From NCBI RefSeq assembly GCF_009646335.1, contig NZ_WJBU01000012.1, positions 120,041-184,040 of the forward strand: a stretch of 64,000 bases of DNA. The letters are read 5' to 3'. Positions 26,048-36,662 of the stretch are shown here, piece by piece. A program made the translations under genes and the position numbers. The notes below the pieces were generated by a model that did no database searches, was not told where the DNA came from, and worked only from the letters and a program-made list of their open reading frames with translations. How positions within the stretch are numbered: the first letter of the stretch is position 1; the number at the start of each line of letters is the position of its first letter. Source of the stretch: Caenimonas koreensis DSM 17982 (GTDB lineage: Bacteria > Pseudomonadota > Gammaproteobacteria > Burkholderiales > Burkholderiaceae_C).

Positions 26048-28009
26048 GTGGGCACTTCCTTCAACGATCAATTTGACCAGCATGGCATGTGGCGCCGGGA
26101 GTTCGCGCTGCGCCTGAAACTGCTGGCCGAATGGCTCAAGGACCACGACCTGCTCGACGCCGCCGTCGAAGAACGGCTGCGCCGGCTGGAGACGCAGATG
26201 CGCTCCGACAAGGTCATGGTCGCCTTCGTCGCAGAGTTCTCGCGTGGCAAGTCCGAGCTCATCAACGCGATCTTCTTTGCGGGTTACAAGCGCCGCATCA
26301 TGCCGGCAAGCGCCGGGCGCACCACGATGTGCCCGACCGAACTCGGTTACGACAGCGACGTGCCGCCATGCCTGCGCCTGCTGCCTATTGAAACGCGACT
26401 GCAGCCGCAGGCCCTGATGGAGTGGCGTGCAGTGCCCGAGAAATGGACGCGCGTCGATCTTGACGTGAACGATCCGGCGCAGCTTGCGAAAGCATTCGAG
26501 AAAGTCGCCGAAGTGCGCCATGTGTCCAAGGAAGAAGCCCGTGCGCTCGGCTTCTGGCATGAAGACACTCCCAATGACAACCCGATGACTGACGCGGATG
26601 GCCGCGTCGAAGTGCCGCGCTGGCGCCACGCGCTCATCAACATTGCGCATCCGCTGCTCAAGCAGGGCCTGGTCATCCTCGACACGCCGGGCCTGAATGC
26701 GATCGGCGCCGAGCCTGAGCTCACCGTCAACCTGATACCGCAGGCGCATGCCGTTGTATTCATCCTCGCTGCGGACACCGGCGTCACCAAATCCGATCTC
26801 GCCATCTGGCGCGAGCACCTGATCACCGAAACCGACAACACCGAGTCGCGGCTGGTGGTGCTCAACAAGATCGACACGATGTGGGACTCGCTTTCCACGC
26901 CCGTGCAGATCCAGGCGCAGATCGACAGGCAGCGTGCCGTCTCCGCAGAAATCCTCGGTCTGCCGCGCGAGCAGGTCATTCCGGTATCGGCACAAAAGGG
27001 CCTCGTCGCCAAAGTGAACGACGACGCAGAACTGCTCGAAGCCAGCCAGCTGCCGCAGCTCGAACGCGCACTCAGCCAGGGCGTGATGGGCCAGCGCCGC
27101 AAGATCCTGCGCACGGCTGTGTCGTCCGGCATCACTGACCTGCGAGCCGAAGCCGGGCGCGCGATCAACATCCGCCGCCGCGACCTTGCCGAGCAAATGC
27201 TCGAACTCAAGGGCCTGCGCGGCAAGAACACATCAGTCATCAAGCATATGCGCTCGCGCATCGAGCAGGAGCAGGTCGATTTCGACGTGAGCGGCGCGCG
27301 CATCCATGCGGTGCGGTCCGTCCACCTGAAACTGCTGCGTGACGTGTTCACCATGCTGGGTACCAGCACGCTGAAAGCCGAGATGGCGGAGCTCACGTCG
27401 GCGCTGCGCCAGCCGGGCATCAAGCTCGGCGTGCGCAAGGCGTATTCGGCAACGTTCGAGCGCTTGCGCGAGGGCCTGCGCAAGTCGCAGAAGACCAGCT
27501 CCGAAATCCAGTCGATGCTCACGGGCACGTTCCGCCAGCTCAACGCCGAGTACGGCTTTTCGCTGCAGGCGCCGCGCGAGCCCGAGCTCGCACGCTATGA
27601 GCGTGACCTTGACCTGGTCGAGCGCAGCCACACACAGTACCTTGGCGTGAGCAACACGTTTCGCCTCGCTCAACCCGAATTCGCTGACCGGCTCGTGCGC
27701 GCGCTGGCTACCCGGCTGCGCGTGGTTTACGAGTCGGCGCTGGGGGAAGTGGAGCTGTGGAACAAATCCGCCGCTGCGCAACTCGACGCACAACTGCGTG
27801 AGCGCCGCCGCAATTTTGGCCGCCGCATCGAGGCGATCGAGCGCATCCAGCAAGCCGCCACGGGCCTGGACGACCGCATCATTGAAATCGAATCGCAAAT
27901 TGCGGCGGTTGACGAGCTCGATGCGAAGTTGCTGGAGCTCACCAGCCACCTTGTAAGCGCGCCCGGTGGCGACGCAATGCCGACGGAGACGGCAGCACTC
28001 ACGGCATGA
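26048..28009 (+). CDS. Dynamin-like GTPase between mutM and mutY
   Basis: A 653-residue large GTPase of the bacterial dynamin-like type. The P-loop is AEFSRGKSELINAIFF near residue 60. G2 lies in PASAGRTTMCPTEL, G3 is LDTPGLNAI and G4 is LNKIDTMWD. The C-terminal half is helical and charged, including a long stretch with coiled-coil character near the end (RRRNFGRRIEAIERIQQAATGLDDRIIEIESQIAAVDELDAKL). I choose the GTG at 26048 (GTSFNDQFDQHGMWRRE). The ATG at 26087 is the alternative. It is 53 bases after mutM and its stop overlaps the mutY start by ATGA, so it is translated with mutY. Its role is unknown. The operon suggests a link with DNA repair or nucleoid/membrane events. Confidence 0.88.
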   Translation: MGTSFNDQFDQHGMWRREFALRLKLLAEWLKDHDLLDAAVEERLRRLETQMRSDKVMVAFVAEFSRGKSELINAIFFAGYKRRIMPASAGRTTMCPTELGYDSDVPPCLRLLPIETRLQPQALMEWRAVPEKWTRVDLDVNDPAQLAKAFEKVAEVRHVSKEEARALGFWHEDTPNDNPMTDADGRVEVPRWRHALINIAHPLLKQGLVILDTPGLNAIGAEPELTVNLIPQAHAVVFILAADTGVTKSDLAIWREHLITETDNTESRLVVLNKIDTMWDSLSTPVQIQAQIDRQRAVSAEILGLPREQVIPVSAQKGLVAKVNDDAELLEASQLPQLERALSQGVMGQRRKILRTAVSSGITDLRAEAGRAINIRRRDLAEQMLELKGLRGKNTSVIKHMRSRIEQEQVDFDVSGARIHAVRSVHLKLLRDVFTMLGTSTLKAEMAELTSALRQPGIKLGVRKAYSATFERLREGLRKSQKTSSEIQSMLTGTFRQLNAEYGFSLQAPREPELARYERDLDLVERSHTQYLGVSNTFRLAQPEFADRLVRALATRLRVVYESALGEVELWNKSAAAQLDAQLRERRRNFGRRIEAIERIQQAATGLDDRIIEIESQIAAVDELDAKLLELTSHLVSAPGGDAMPTETAALTA

Positions 28010-29049
28010 CGCAGCCGGTGCCGGGGTTTGCCAGCCGTGTGGTTCGCTGGCAGCGAGCTCATGGCCGCCACAGCCTGCCCTGGCAGCAAACGCGCGACCC
28101 GTATCGGGTCTGGCTCTCCGAAGTGATGCTGCAGCAAACGCAGGTCACCACGGTGCTTGGCTACTACGCGAAATTCCTGGAGCGCTTTCCGGATGTGACA
28201 GCGCTCTCGGCGGCCGATATCGACGATGTGTTTTCCTTGTGGAGCGGCCTGGGCTACTACAGCCGGGCCCGCAACCTGCATCGCTGCGCGCAGGAGGTCA
28301 TGCTCAAGCACGGCGGTGCCTTTCCACGCAGCGCGCAGGAGCTGCAAACCTTGCCGGGTATTGGCCGCTCGACGGCCGCGGCGATTGCCGCGTTCTGCTT
28401 TGACGAGCGCATCGCCATTCTTGATGGCAACGTCAAGCGCGTGCTGGCGCGCGTGCTGGCCTTCGATGCTGATCTTGCGACGGCTACCAATGAAAAGCTG
28501 CTGTGGTCGCAGGCGCAAGCCCTGGTGCCTGCGCGCAAGGACGACATGCCCGCCTACACGCAGGGCCTGATGGACTTGGGCGCCACGGTCTGCCTTGCCC
28601 GCAGTCCGAGCTGCCTGCTGTGCCCGTTGCATTCGCAGTGCGGCGCAGCGGCCGCCGGCAAGCAGGAAAACTATCCGGTAAAAACGCGCAAGCTCAAGCG
28701 AAGTGCGCAGTCGCTCTGGTTGCTGCAGTTGCGCACGAAGGCCGGGCACGTGTGGCTCGACAAGCGCCGGCCCACAGGCGTGTGGGCGGGACTGTATTGC
28801 CTGCCGGTCTTCGACTCGCGCGAGGCATTGCTTTCAGCGCTGCCGCCAGCGCAGCACAGCAAGCTCCAGGACGCTGCGCCGCTGCTGCACGTCTTGACAC
28901 ACAAAGACCTGCACTTGCACCCCGTGGTGGTGACTGTGCCAAAGGCCAGCATGGCGGGCCTGCCGGGTGAATGGTTCGCCGAGGGCCAGTGGCCGGCGCT
29001 GGGCCTGCCGGCACCCATCCGCAAATTGCTCGAAGCCAGCGCCGGCTAA
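28006..29049 (+). CDS. mutY: Adenine DNA glycosylase
   Basis: A 347-residue glycosylase that removes adenine mispaired with 8-oxoguanine. It has a helix-hairpin-helix (LPGIGRSTAAAIAAFCFDERIAILDGNVKRVLAR) with the catalytic aspartate, and the 4Fe-4S loop CLARSPSCLLCPLHSQC with C-x6-C-x2-C-x5-C spacing. The NUDIX-like C-terminal domain that recognises 8-oxoG is also present (VWLDKRRPTGVWAGLYCLPVF). It ends the mutM-GTPase-mutY operon and is convergent with rapZ. Confidence 0.97.
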   Translation: MTQPVPGFASRVVRWQRAHGRHSLPWQQTRDPYRVWLSEVMLQQTQVTTVLGYYAKFLERFPDVTALSAADIDDVFSLWSGLGYYSRARNLHRCAQEVMLKHGGAFPRSAQELQTLPGIGRSTAAAIAAFCFDERIAILDGNVKRVLARVLAFDADLATATNEKLLWSQAQALVPARKDDMPAYTQGLMDLGATVCLARSPSCLLCPLHSQCGAAAAGKQENYPVKTRKLKRSAQSLWLLQLRTKAGHVWLDKRRPTGVWAGLYCLPVFDSREALLSALPPAQHSKLQDAAPLLHVLTHKDLHLHPVVVTVPKASMAGLPGEWFAEGQWPALGLPAPIRKLLEASAG

Positions 29050-29054
29050 ACGCA

Positions 29055-29936
29055 CTACACCGCGTCGAGCTCGCGGTGGCGCTTGAGCGTCACCCATCGG
29101 TCGCTGAAGGCGGCGGCGAGCCGCTCGACGAGATACACCGAACGGTGCTGCCCGCCCGTGCAGCCGATTGCCACCGTGACATAGCTGCGATGGTCGCGCG
29201 CGAGCGGCGCCAGCCAGTGGTCGATGAATCGATGGATCTGACTGAACATCAGCTCCACATCGGCGTGTTGCTTCAGGAACGCGACGACCGCCTCGTCGCG
29301 GCCTGTCAGGTCGCGAAGCGCCGGGTCGTAATGCGGGTTGGGAAGCATGCGCACGTCGAACACGTAGTCCGCGTCCACCGGCACGCCGCGCTTGAATGCG
29401 AACGACTCGAATACCAGCGTCAACTGGCTCATCGGCGCAGACAGCAACGACTTCACGTGCACCTGCAACTGCGACGAGCGGATCACGCTTGTATCGATCA
29501 CATGCGCCTGCTCGCGCAAATCTGCCAGCAGCTCGCGTTCGAGCTCGATGGCATCGACGAGGGCGCGCTGCTGGTCGTGTGCGGCTTCACCGCCGCGCGC
29601 ACCGGGGCGATTGCTCGAAAGCGGATGTCGCCGGCGAGTTTCCGAGAAGCGCCTGACTAGCGTTTCGGTCGTCGCGTCAAGAAACAGCGGGCGCACCTGC
29701 ACACCGCGATTGTTCAATTCGCGCAGTTGCGCCGGCACAAGCGGCAGCGACGTCGCGCTGCGCACATCCATGGCAATCGCAACCCGCTCAGCGTGGTTTT
29801 GCTGCTCCAGCTCGATGAAAGACAGCAGCAGTTCAGGCGGCAGGTTGTCGACGCAGTAGTAGCCCGCATCTTCCAGCGCGCGCAGGGCCACGGATTTGCC
29901 CGAGCCCGACATGCCGGTGATGAGGATGATTTCCAT
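29055..29936 (-). CDS. rapZ: RNase adapter / nucleotide-binding protein RapZ (YvcJ family)
   Basis: A 293-residue P-loop protein. Walker A is [30 protein letters not shown], Walker B-like residues lie in [24 protein letters not shown], and the C-terminal domain has [21 protein letters not shown]. In enterobacteria RapZ guides RNase E to GlmZ. In betaproteobacteria the target is not known. The start at 29936 directly follows the recN stop. The longer open frame upstream is a shadow of recN. Confidence 0.92.
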   Translation of the reverse strand: MEIILITGMSGSGKSVALRALEDAGYYCVDNLPPELLLSFIELEQQNHAERVAIAMDVRSATSLPLVPAQLRELNNRGVQVRPLFLDATTETLVRRFSETRRRHPLSSNRPGARGGEAAHDQQRALVDAIELERELLADLREQAHVIDTSVIRSSQLQVHVKSLLSAPMSQLTLVFESFAFKRGVPVDADYVFDVRMLPNPHYDPALRDLTGRDEAVVAFLKQHADVELMFSQIHRFIDHWLAPLARDHRSYVTVAIGCTGGQHRSVYLVERLAAAFSDRWVTLKRHRELDAV

Positions 29937-29938
29937 GG

Positions 29939-31588
29939 TCAGGATTCGCCCGAGAGCATTTCCTTGGCGTGCGCGAGCGTCGTGCCCGACAGGCGCTCGC
30001 CACCCAGCATGCGCGCGACCTCGGCCACGCGCTGCTCGCCGTGCACGCTGGCCACGCTGCTCGCGGGGCCATCCTTGCCGGATGCTTTCGACACGACCAG
30101 GTGATGGTCGGCACACGCCGCCACTTGCGGCAAGTGCGTGACGGCCAGCACCTGCCTGTCACGGCCGAGCTGCTTCATCAGCCGCCCGACCGTCTCTGCC
30201 ACAGCGCCGCCGACACCGGAATCCACCTCGTCGAAGATCAGTGTCTGCGCCGTGCCCAGCTGGCTCGTGGTGACGGCGATGGCCAGCGCAATGCGCGACA
30301 GCTCACCGCCCGACGCCACCTTGCCCACCGGCCGCGGCGTGCTGCCTGCATGGCCCGCCACAAGAAACGCAATGTCTTCCATGCCGCTCATCGACGGCTC
30401 TGCCGACTTGGTGAGCGCCACTTCGAACCGCCCGCCCTGCATGCCCAGCCCTTGCATCGCCAGCGACACGGCTTTGGCGAGTTGCGGCGCTGCTTTGGTG
30501 CGCGCCTGGGTGAGCAGGCGCGCCTGCTCCATGTACTGGGCGGCTTCTTTTTTCTCCGCGGCCTCCAGGGCGGCGAGATCAGCCGCAGCGTCGAGCTTGA
30601 GCAGCTCGTCTTTCCACGAGGCGTGCAGGGCAGCAAGCTCTGCGGGTGCGCGTTTGTAGCGGCGCGCCAGCGAGAGCCACATGGCCATGCGCTCATCGAG
30701 CTGTGCCAGCCGCTGCGGATCGAGTTCGGTCTTGCGCAGGTAAGCGTGCAGCGAATGCGCAGCGTCTTCGGCTTGCGCGAGGCTGGACGCAAGCACTTGC
30801 GCCAGCTCGTTGAAAGCGGGCTCGACGTGCTGCTGCGCCTGCAGCAAAGACACCGCCTGCGACAGGTTGCGCGTCGCGCCGCCCTCATCGCCTTCCAGCG
30901 CCTGCAGCGTGCCTTCAGCTGCATCGAGCAGCGCCTGCGCGTTGGAAAGCCGCGTGTGGGAGGCATTGAGCTCGTCCCACTCGTCCGCGCCCGGCGCCAG
31001 CTTGTCGACCTCGCCGATCTGCCAGGCCAGGCGCTCACGTTCGCGCTGCAGCGAATCCTGCGCGGCGCGCGCATCAGCGAGCGACTTCTGCGCTGCGCGC
31101 CAGCTTTGCCATGCCTCTTGCAGCGCGCGAGTGGTAATGCCCGCATAGCCATCAAGCAGGCCGCGCACGGCATCGGGCCGCGTCAGGCTTTGCCAGGCAT
31201 GCTGGCCGTGGATGTCCACCAGCTGGTCAGCCAGTTCGCGCAGCTGCGTTGCGGTGGCGGCGCTGCCATTGATCCACGCACGGCTCTTGCCCTGTGCGTC
31301 GATGCTGCGGCGAACCAGCAAGGTGTCGCCATCTTCGAAGCCCGCTTCCTCCAGCCATGCGGCAAGGGCTGCGGGCCGGTCGAACTCCGCCGTGATCTCC
31401 GCGCGAGCCGCGCCTTCGCGCACCACCGAGCTTTCAGCGCGCGAGCCCAGCGCGAGTTGCAGCGCATCAATAAGGATCGACTTGCCTGCGCCTGTCTCAC
31501 CCGTGAGCACGGAGAAGCCGCCGGACAAGTCCAGCTCGAGCTCGCGCACGATGACGAAGTCGCGCAGTGCGATCCGTTTCAAAGCCAT
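29939..31588 (-). CDS. recN: DNA repair ATPase RecN
   Basis: A 549-residue SMC-like protein for double-strand-break repair. Walker [20 protein letters not shown] is at the N-terminus. A long coiled-coil middle follows, then the C-terminal ABC half with the signature [16 protein letters not shown] and Walker [14 protein letters not shown]. It lies in the order nadK-recN-rapZ, with 3 bases to nadK and adjacency to rapZ, so all three form an operon. Confidence 0.96.
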   Translation of the reverse strand: MALKRIALRDFVIVRELELDLSGGFSVLTGETGAGKSILIDALQLALGSRAESSVVREGAARAEITAEFDRPAALAAWLEEAGFEDGDTLLVRRSIDAQGKSRAWINGSAATATQLRELADQLVDIHGQHAWQSLTRPDAVRGLLDGYAGITTRALQEAWQSWRAAQKSLADARAAQDSLQRERERLAWQIGEVDKLAPGADEWDELNASHTRLSNAQALLDAAEGTLQALEGDEGGATRNLSQAVSLLQAQQHVEPAFNELAQVLASSLAQAEDAAHSLHAYLRKTELDPQRLAQLDERMAMWLSLARRYKRAPAELAALHASWKDELLKLDAAADLAALEAAEKKEAAQYMEQARLLTQARTKAAPQLAKAVSLAMQGLGMQGGRFEVALTKSAEPSMSGMEDIAFLVAGHAGSTPRPVGKVASGGELSRIALAIAVTTSQLGTAQTLIFDEVDSGVGGAVAETVGRLMKQLGRDRQVLAVTHLPQVAACADHHLVVSKASGKDGPASSVASVHGEQRVAEVARMLGGERLSGTTLAHAKEMLSGES

Positions 31589-31591
31589 TGA

Positions 31592-32485
31592 TCAGACTCC
31601 CTCATTCCAGTGCATCTTCTTGCGCAGCGTATCGAAGTACGACCAGCCGCGTGGATGCAGGAATCGCACCCGGTGCTGCGACCGCTTCACCATGATGCGG
31701 TCGCCCTTGAGCAGCGACGCCAGCGATTGCATGTCGAAATTCGCGCTCGCGTCCCGCCCTGACACCAGCTCGATCGCGATCTCAGAAGCATCGGGCAGCA
31801 CGATAGGCCGGTTGGACAGCGTGTGCGGCGCAATCGGCACCAGCACCCAGCCAGGAACGGACGGGTGCAGCAGCGGCCCGCCGGCCGACAGCGCATAAGC
31901 CGTCGATCCGGTGGGCGTGGCGACGATCAGGCCGTCTGCCCGCTGGTTCGCCACGAAGTGCCCGTCCACCTCAACCCGCAACTCGACCATGCCCGCCGTT
32001 GCCCCGCGATTGACCACGACATCGTTCATGGCCAGCGCATCGAACACACAACGGCCATCGCGCATGACGCTCGCGTGCATCAGGCTGCGGTGGTCTTCTT
32101 CGTAGTCGCCGCGCAGCATGGGCGACAGCGTGGCGTGGTATTCATCGAGCGGAATGTCGGTGATGAAGCCGAGCCGGCCCTGGTTGATGCCCACGAGTGG
32201 CACGCCAAAGCTTGCAAGCTGGCGGCCCATGCCGAGCATCGTGCCGTCGCCGCCCACCACCACGACCAGGTCGCACTGCGCGCCGATACCGGGTACATCG
32301 AGCGTGCTGTAGCCGGTGATGCCTGCACCTTGCGCCGTGTCGCGCTCGAACGAGACGTCGCAGCCTTCGTCGTGCAGGAAGTGCGCGATCTCTTCGAGCG
32401 CCGCGCGCGACGAGCCCGCTTGCGCACCCGCAACTGAGGCGTTGTATTTGCCGATCAGCGCAACGTGGTGGAAACGGGATTTCAT
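31592..32485 (-). CDS. nadK: NAD kinase
   Basis: A 297-residue ATP-NAD kinase that makes NADP. The GGDG motif ([16 protein letters not shown]) and NxxE-like region ([12 protein letters not shown]) are present, followed by the conserved [19 protein letters not shown] loop. It is divergent from hrcA, with 84 bases between the starts, and heads the nadK-recN-rapZ unit. Confidence 0.96.
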   Translation of the reverse strand: MKSRFHHVALIGKYNASVAGAQAGSSRAALEEIAHFLHDEGCDVSFERDTAQGAGITGYSTLDVPGIGAQCDLVVVVGGDGTMLGMGRQLASFGVPLVGINQGRLGFITDIPLDEYHATLSPMLRGDYEEDHRSLMHASVMRDGRCVFDALAMNDVVVNRGATAGMVELRVEVDGHFVANQRADGLIVATPTGSTAYALSAGGPLLHPSVPGWVLVPIAPHTLSNRPIVLPDASEIAIELVSGRDASANFDMQSLASLLKGDRIMVKRSQHRVRFLHPRGWSYFDTLRKKMHWNEGV

Positions 32486-32569
32486 GTGGAAATTACATCA
32501 TTAAAAGCACACACCATCGCAGATAACGCGCACAGTGCTCTAGCTAGAATCCCTCAAAAGACACCCATC

Positions 32570-33571
32570 ATGCTCGACGATCGTGCCAAGTTGTTGTTGA
32601 AGTCGCTGGTCGAGCGATACATCGCCGACGGCCAGCCTGTGGGCTCGCGCACCCTGTCGCGCGCGTCGGGGCTGGAGCTGTCGCCAGCGACGATCCGCAA
32701 CGTCATGTCAGACCTGGAGGCGCTGGGGCTCATCGCCAGCCCCCACACCTCTGCGGGCCGCATCCCCACGGCGCGCGGCTACCGCCTGTTCGTGGACACG
32801 ATGCTCACCGCGCAGCGCGAACAGTTTGCAACACCCACGCTGGCGGGCGACCAGCCGCAAAAAGTGATCACCAACGCGGCGAACCTGCTGTCGAACCTGT
32901 CGCAGTTTGTGGGGGTGGTGATGGCGCCGCGCCGCACGTCAGTCTTTCGCCACATCGAATTCCTGCGGTTGTCCGAGCGGCGCTTCCTGGTGATCATCGT
33001 CTCGCCCGACGGCGACGTGCAAAACCGCGTGGTACACACCGAGACCGACTACACCCAGACGCAGCTGATTGAAGCGGCGAACTTCCTCAACAGCCACTAC
33101 GCCGGCATGGCCATCGAGCAGGTGCGCGAGCGGCTGAAGGTGGAAGTGGACACCCTGCGCGGCGAGATCGGCCAGCTGATGCAGACGGCCGTGCAAGCCA
33201 GCTCCGAGGCGATGCAGGAGCAGGATGAAGTCGTGATCTCCGGCGAGCGCAACCTGCTGGCCGTGAGCGATTTTTCAAGCGACATGACGCACTTGCGCCG
33301 CGCCTTCGAGCTGTTCGAGCAGAAGACGCAGCTTATGCGCCTGCTCGACATATCGAGCCAGGCCGAAGGCGTGCGCATCTTTATCGGGGGCGAAAGCCAG
33401 GTTGTCCCGTTCGAGGAACTGTCGATCGTGACAGCACCCTACGAGGTAGATGGCAAGGTGGTCGGCACGCTTGGCGTGATCGGGCCGACGCGCATGCCAT
33501 ACGAGCGGATGATCCAGATCGTGGACATCACGAGCAAGCTTGTCAGCAATGCGCTCAGTCACAACAAGTGA
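32570..33571 (+). CDS. hrcA: Heat-inducible transcription repressor HrcA
   Basis: A 333-residue repressor of CIRCE-controlled genes whose activity depends on GroEL. The N-terminal winged helix reads [17 protein letters not shown]...[39 protein letters not shown]. The C-terminal domain ends in the usual [24 protein letters not shown] motif. I start at 32570, the family start, rather than the longer frame open to 32465. No full CIRCE precedes the gene itself. The perfect CIRCE in this window is before rpoH, so HrcA probably controls sigma-32 supply. Confidence 0.97.
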   Translation: MLDDRAKLLLKSLVERYIADGQPVGSRTLSRASGLELSPATIRNVMSDLEALGLIASPHTSAGRIPTARGYRLFVDTMLTAQREQFATPTLAGDQPQKVITNAANLLSNLSQFVGVVMAPRRTSVFRHIEFLRLSERRFLVIIVSPDGDVQNRVVHTETDYTQTQLIEAANFLNSHYAGMAIEQVRERLKVEVDTLRGEIGQLMQTAVQASSEAMQEQDEVVISGERNLLAVSDFSSDMTHLRRAFELFEQKTQLMRLLDISSQAEGVRIFIGGESQVVPFEELSIVTAPYEVDGKVVGTLGVIGPTRMPYERMIQIVDITSKLVSNALSHNK

Positions 33572-33595
33572 GGGTGCCTACAATCCACGGCTGGC

Positions 33596-33672
33596 GGGCC
33601 GTTAGCTCAGTTGGTTAGAGCAGAGGACTCATAATCCTTTGGTCGTTGGTTCAAGTCCAACACGGCCTACCA
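33596..33672 (+). tRNA. tRNA with CAT anticodon, probably tRNA-Ile2
   Basis: A 77-base cloverleaf with acceptor GGGCCGT / ACGGCCT (one G-U pair at the end), anticodon loop ACTCATAAT, T arm GTTGG-TTCAAGT-CCAAC, discriminator A and encoded CCA. The body (TTAGCTCAGTTGGTTAGAGCAG, TTGGTCG, TTCAAGTCCA) resembles E. coli ileX more than elongator tRNA-Met. The CAT may therefore be modified to lysidine and read AUA as isoleucine. An elongator-Met identity cannot be excluded. Confidence 0.9.
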
Positions 33673-33707
33673 GATTCCGCATCGAGGCGGGCGTGATCGC
33701 CCACCTG

Positions 33708-34532
33708 CTAGACAGTCTTCCTCGAAGCCAGCACCCGTCCGGTCAGCCCGGCGACTTGCGACGTCGGAATCATGTAGCCGCGCTGGTCGAACAGGTCGAC
33801 GCCGCACATCAGCTTTTCAATCCAGTCGAAGAAGCCGTTGATTGCCGCAGTGCCGACGATCGGCGCGCCGTGCTGCGGCACGAGCATCGAGATTTCGAGT
33901 TGTCGCGCCATGTTCACCCACAGCCGCAGGATCTTGTTCGACACCATGTAGCGCTCGTGAAAGCCCACCATGCGCGGTATGTGTTTTGCAATGTCGCGCA
34001 CAGGTGTGCGCGCCATTTCGCCGCTCACGATCGAGACGCCCAGGTCGCCCGTGAACAGGATCTTGCTCACAGGGTCGTAGAAATGGAAGTTGCCTTCCGA
34101 GTGAAGAAAGTGCGCGGGCAGCAGCCACAACTCGGTATCGCCCAGGGGCAGGCGCCCGCCTGCATCAGGCACGCCGATCACGCGGCCATCGGTCTTGCCG
34201 TTCTTGGTGAAGTGCGGCGCAAAGCGCTCCCACACCTTTGAGATCACAAGCTGTGCCTTGGTGGCGGTCATCCACCTGTCGAGCGAGGCGATGATGTCCG
34301 GGTCCGCGTGCGAGGCGATCAGGTACGTCAGGTCCTGTGGTGGATAGTGGCGCCCGATGCCCAGCAGCAACTCGTTGAAGCCAAGGTTGCCGCCCGGGTC
34401 CAGCACGGCGGCCTGGTCATGGTCGACGACAAGGAACTGGTTGGACTGAACTGCAACGCCAGCTTCTTCGACCATGTCGGTGAACATCAGGCAGACGTGA
34501 TCTTTATTGCGGAAAAGTTCGACGGGTGTCAT
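33708..34532 (-). CDS. MBL-fold / ODP-type diiron protein
   Basis: A 274-residue protein with the beta-lactamase fold of FprA-type oxygen-binding diiron proteins but without a flavodoxin domain. Metal-site segments are IASHADPDIIASLDRW, PAHFLHSEGNFHFYDP, LFTGDLGVSIVSG and PQHGAPIVG, giving the usual His/Asp set. The first motif is HADPD, close to the HxExD of FprA but with Asp for Glu. It may reduce oxygen or NO, or sense them, using an external electron donor, but this is inference. It lies alone next to the CAT tRNA. Confidence 0.75.
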   Translation of the reverse strand: MTPVELFRNKDHVCLMFTDMVEEAGVAVQSNQFLVVDHDQAAVLDPGGNLGFNELLLGIGRHYPPQDLTYLIASHADPDIIASLDRWMTATKAQLVISKVWERFAPHFTKNGKTDGRVIGVPDAGGRLPLGDTELWLLPAHFLHSEGNFHFYDPVSKILFTGDLGVSIVSGEMARTPVRDIAKHIPRMVGFHERYMVSNKILRLWVNMARQLEISMLVPQHGAPIVGTAAINGFFDWIEKLMCGVDLFDQRGYMIPTSQVAGLTGRVLASRKTV

Positions 34533-34635
34533 TCGTTGGGTCTCCTGTTAGCACTCTAGTAGTAGAGCCCAGCCTTGCCCTTGAGATAGATCAATAGCGC
34601 TCCTGTCGAGCGCTCGCACCGCACCTACCGAGACT

Positions 34636-35136
34636 TCAGGATGAAAGCGGCGCAATGTCCGATGCGTAAAGGCGTTGCTCCACCTCGAACGGCTCGGGCC
34701 AGTTGTCCTGCAGCGTGCTCGCCAGCCCGGCGGCAGGCGCTTCGGCACGCGATGACTCGAAGCCGCTGGAGAGGTCCGACACATTCCAGTACACACCATG
34801 GACCTGCAGCAACCCGGACGCGCCAGCCGTCGCCACGATCGTCTTGCCAATCGTGCAAAGCGCCGCATGGCTGTAGCGCGGGTCATCCATGAATTCACCG
34901 GAAAGCTCGATCATCACGGCGTACACATGGCCGCGCTTGTCCATGCGCGAGACGCGCAGGCGATACGACTTTTCGACCATGCCGCACTTCTTCATCGCGA
35001 GCGCAATGGCCTCGAACAGCATCTCGCGGCGGAAGGCCATGCGCTCTTCGAGGTTCATCTTCTGCGGAAGGGTCTGGCCCGCATCGCTGGCGGGGTCTGC
35101 CCTGCGTGCTGTAAAGATCGATCGGAACAATGACAT
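34636..35136 (-). CDS. Hypothetical protein, about 166 residues
   Basis: I do not recognise a family. The protein is soluble and has no signal peptide or membrane helix. The N-terminus is basic (MSLFRSIFTARRADPAS). A charged helix (NLEERMAFRREMLFEAIALAMKKCGMVEKSY) and a beta-rich segment (YRLRVSRMDKRGHVYAVMIELSGEF) follow, and the C-terminus is Ala/Ser-rich. I prefer the start at 35136 over an in-frame ATG seven codons upstream. It is divergent from dadA and separated from the MBL gene by about 100 bases. Confidence 0.65.
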   Translation of the reverse strand: MSLFRSIFTARRADPASDAGQTLPQKMNLEERMAFRREMLFEAIALAMKKCGMVEKSYRLRVSRMDKRGHVYAVMIELSGEFMDDPRYSHAALCTIGKTIVATAGASGLLQVHGVYWNVSDLSSGFESSRAEAPAAGLASTLQDNWPEPFEVEQRLYASDIAPLSS

Positions 35137-35380
35137 CTGGGTTGCTTTCGTGCGCATCGCTGTGTATGAACTGGGTCATTGCCTGGTGACCCGAACAGCG
35201 ATCGCGAACCCGATGGTTTGATTCTGCGGCGGCACCGGGCCCGTCAATCGCCTTGCCGACGAGTTCCTACAGGCTCTGTCGCCATGGGTCAGGTGAGCCA
35301 TGTGCGTGCGTCCTACAAGCCGGCGCCCCTGCTGCTCATCCATGGCCAGGCAAGGCAGTTCGCTGCTAGATTCGGCAATC
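35137..35380. other. Intergenic region between the hypothetical gene and dadA
   Basis: These 244 bases separate divergent genes and should hold both promoters. I see a short inverted repeat GGGTCA...TGACCC near 35173-35192. Open frames cross the region on both strands but none has a recognisable product. I cannot name a promoter with confidence. Confidence 0.4.
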
Positions 35381-36634
35381 ATGAAGATCATCATTCTTGG
35401 CAGCGGCGTCATCGGCACTACAGCGGCCTACTACCTGGCGCGCGACGGGCACGACGTGACCGTCGTTGACCGCCAGAGCGGCCCGGCTTTGGAGACCAGC
35501 TTTGCAAATGCGGGCGAAGTCTCACCGGGCTACTCCGCGCCGTGGGCCGGGCCGGGTGTGCCGGCCAAGGCGGTGAAGTGGATGCTGATGCACCACAGCC
35601 CGCTTGTGATCTGGCCGATGCTCGACATGGCGATGTGGCGCTGGGGCTTGTCGATGCTGCGCAACTGCACCGAGGCGCGCTACAAGGTCAACAAGGCGCG
35701 CATGGTGCGGCTGGCCGAATACAGCCGCGACTGCCTCGTTGCGCTGCGTGCAGAAACCGGCATTGCGTATGACGAACGCACGCAGGGCACGCTGCAGCTG
35801 TTCCGCACGCAAAAGCAGCTGGACGGCACGGCCAAGGATATTGAAATCCTGCAGCAATACGGTGTGCCCTACCAGCTGCTCGACACGCCGGGCTACCTGC
35901 AATACGAACCTGCACTGGCGCTTGTGAAAGAGAAGTTCGTAGGCGCACTGCGCCTGCCCGGCGACGAGACGGGCGACTGCTTCATCTTCACGCAAAAGCT
36001 CGCGCAGATGGCCCAGGCGCTGGGCGTGAAGTTCCAGTGGGGCGTGAATGTGCAGTCCCTGGTGCGCCAGGGCAATCGCATCACCGGCGTGCAGACCGAC
36101 AAGGGGCTGCTGCAGGCCGACCGCTATGTGCTCGCGCTGGGCAGCTATTCACCGTTGATGCTCAAGCCGCTGGGCCTGCACATCCCGGTGTATCCGGTCA
36201 AGGGTTACTCCATCACGCTGCCCATCGACGACGCAGCGCACGCGCCCGAGTCCACGATCATGGACGAGACGCACAAAGTCGCGGTCACTCGCTTGGGCGA
36301 CCGCATCCGCGTGGGCGGCACGGCCGAACTTGCTGGCTACAGCGTGAAGCTGCGCGAAGCGCGGCGCGACACGCTCAACCATGTGGTGACTGATTTGTTC
36401 CCGCGTGCAGGCAATGTGGGCAAGGCGACGTTCTGGGCAGGGCTGCGGCCCATGACGCCGGATGGCACACCTGTGATTGGGCCGACGCCGCTGCAGGACC
36501 TGTGGCTGTCCACCGGCCATGGCACGCTGGGCTGGACGATGGCGGCGGGCAGCGGCCAGTTGCTGGCCGACTGGATCGGCGGCAAGGCGCCGGCAATTGA
36601 TACCGAGGGCCTGTCGATGGCCCGCTACGCGTGA
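35381..36634 (+). CDS. dadA: D-amino acid dehydrogenase small subunit
   Basis: A 417-residue FAD-dependent dehydrogenase that oxidises D-amino acids to 2-oxo acids, passing electrons to the respiratory chain. The dinucleotide-binding motif [27 protein letters not shown] is at the N-terminus. [17 protein letters not shown] is the DadA signature, and the C-terminal FAD segment is [40 protein letters not shown] start at 35381, where the Rossmann strand begins. No alanine racemase gene (dadX) is adjacent. It is convergent with the aldo/keto reductase. Confidence 0.93.
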   Translation: MKIIILGSGVIGTTAAYYLARDGHDVTVVDRQSGPALETSFANAGEVSPGYSAPWAGPGVPAKAVKWMLMHHSPLVIWPMLDMAMWRWGLSMLRNCTEARYKVNKARMVRLAEYSRDCLVALRAETGIAYDERTQGTLQLFRTQKQLDGTAKDIEILQQYGVPYQLLDTPGYLQYEPALALVKEKFVGALRLPGDETGDCFIFTQKLAQMAQALGVKFQWGVNVQSLVRQGNRITGVQTDKGLLQADRYVLALGSYSPLMLKPLGLHIPVYPVKGYSITLPIDDAAHAPESTIMDETHKVAVTRLGDRIRVGGTAELAGYSVKLREARRDTLNHVVTDLFPRAGNVGKATFWAGLRPMTPDGTPVIGPTPLQDLWLSTGHGTLGWTMAAGSGQLLADWIGGKAPAIDTEGLSMARYA

Positions 36635-36662
36635 GCTGCCCAACGCGCAGCTCAACGAGCCG

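Noticed and set aside
32486..32569. Possible CIRCE before hrcA (AGCAC...AGTGCT)
   Set aside because: The half-sites are incomplete and about 20 bases apart, not 9. They do not match the operator consensus.
34549..34575. CIRCE-like TTAGCACTC upstream of the MBL-fold gene
   Set aside because: Only the left arm is present. The position of the right arm reads AGCCCAGCC, so there is no dyad.
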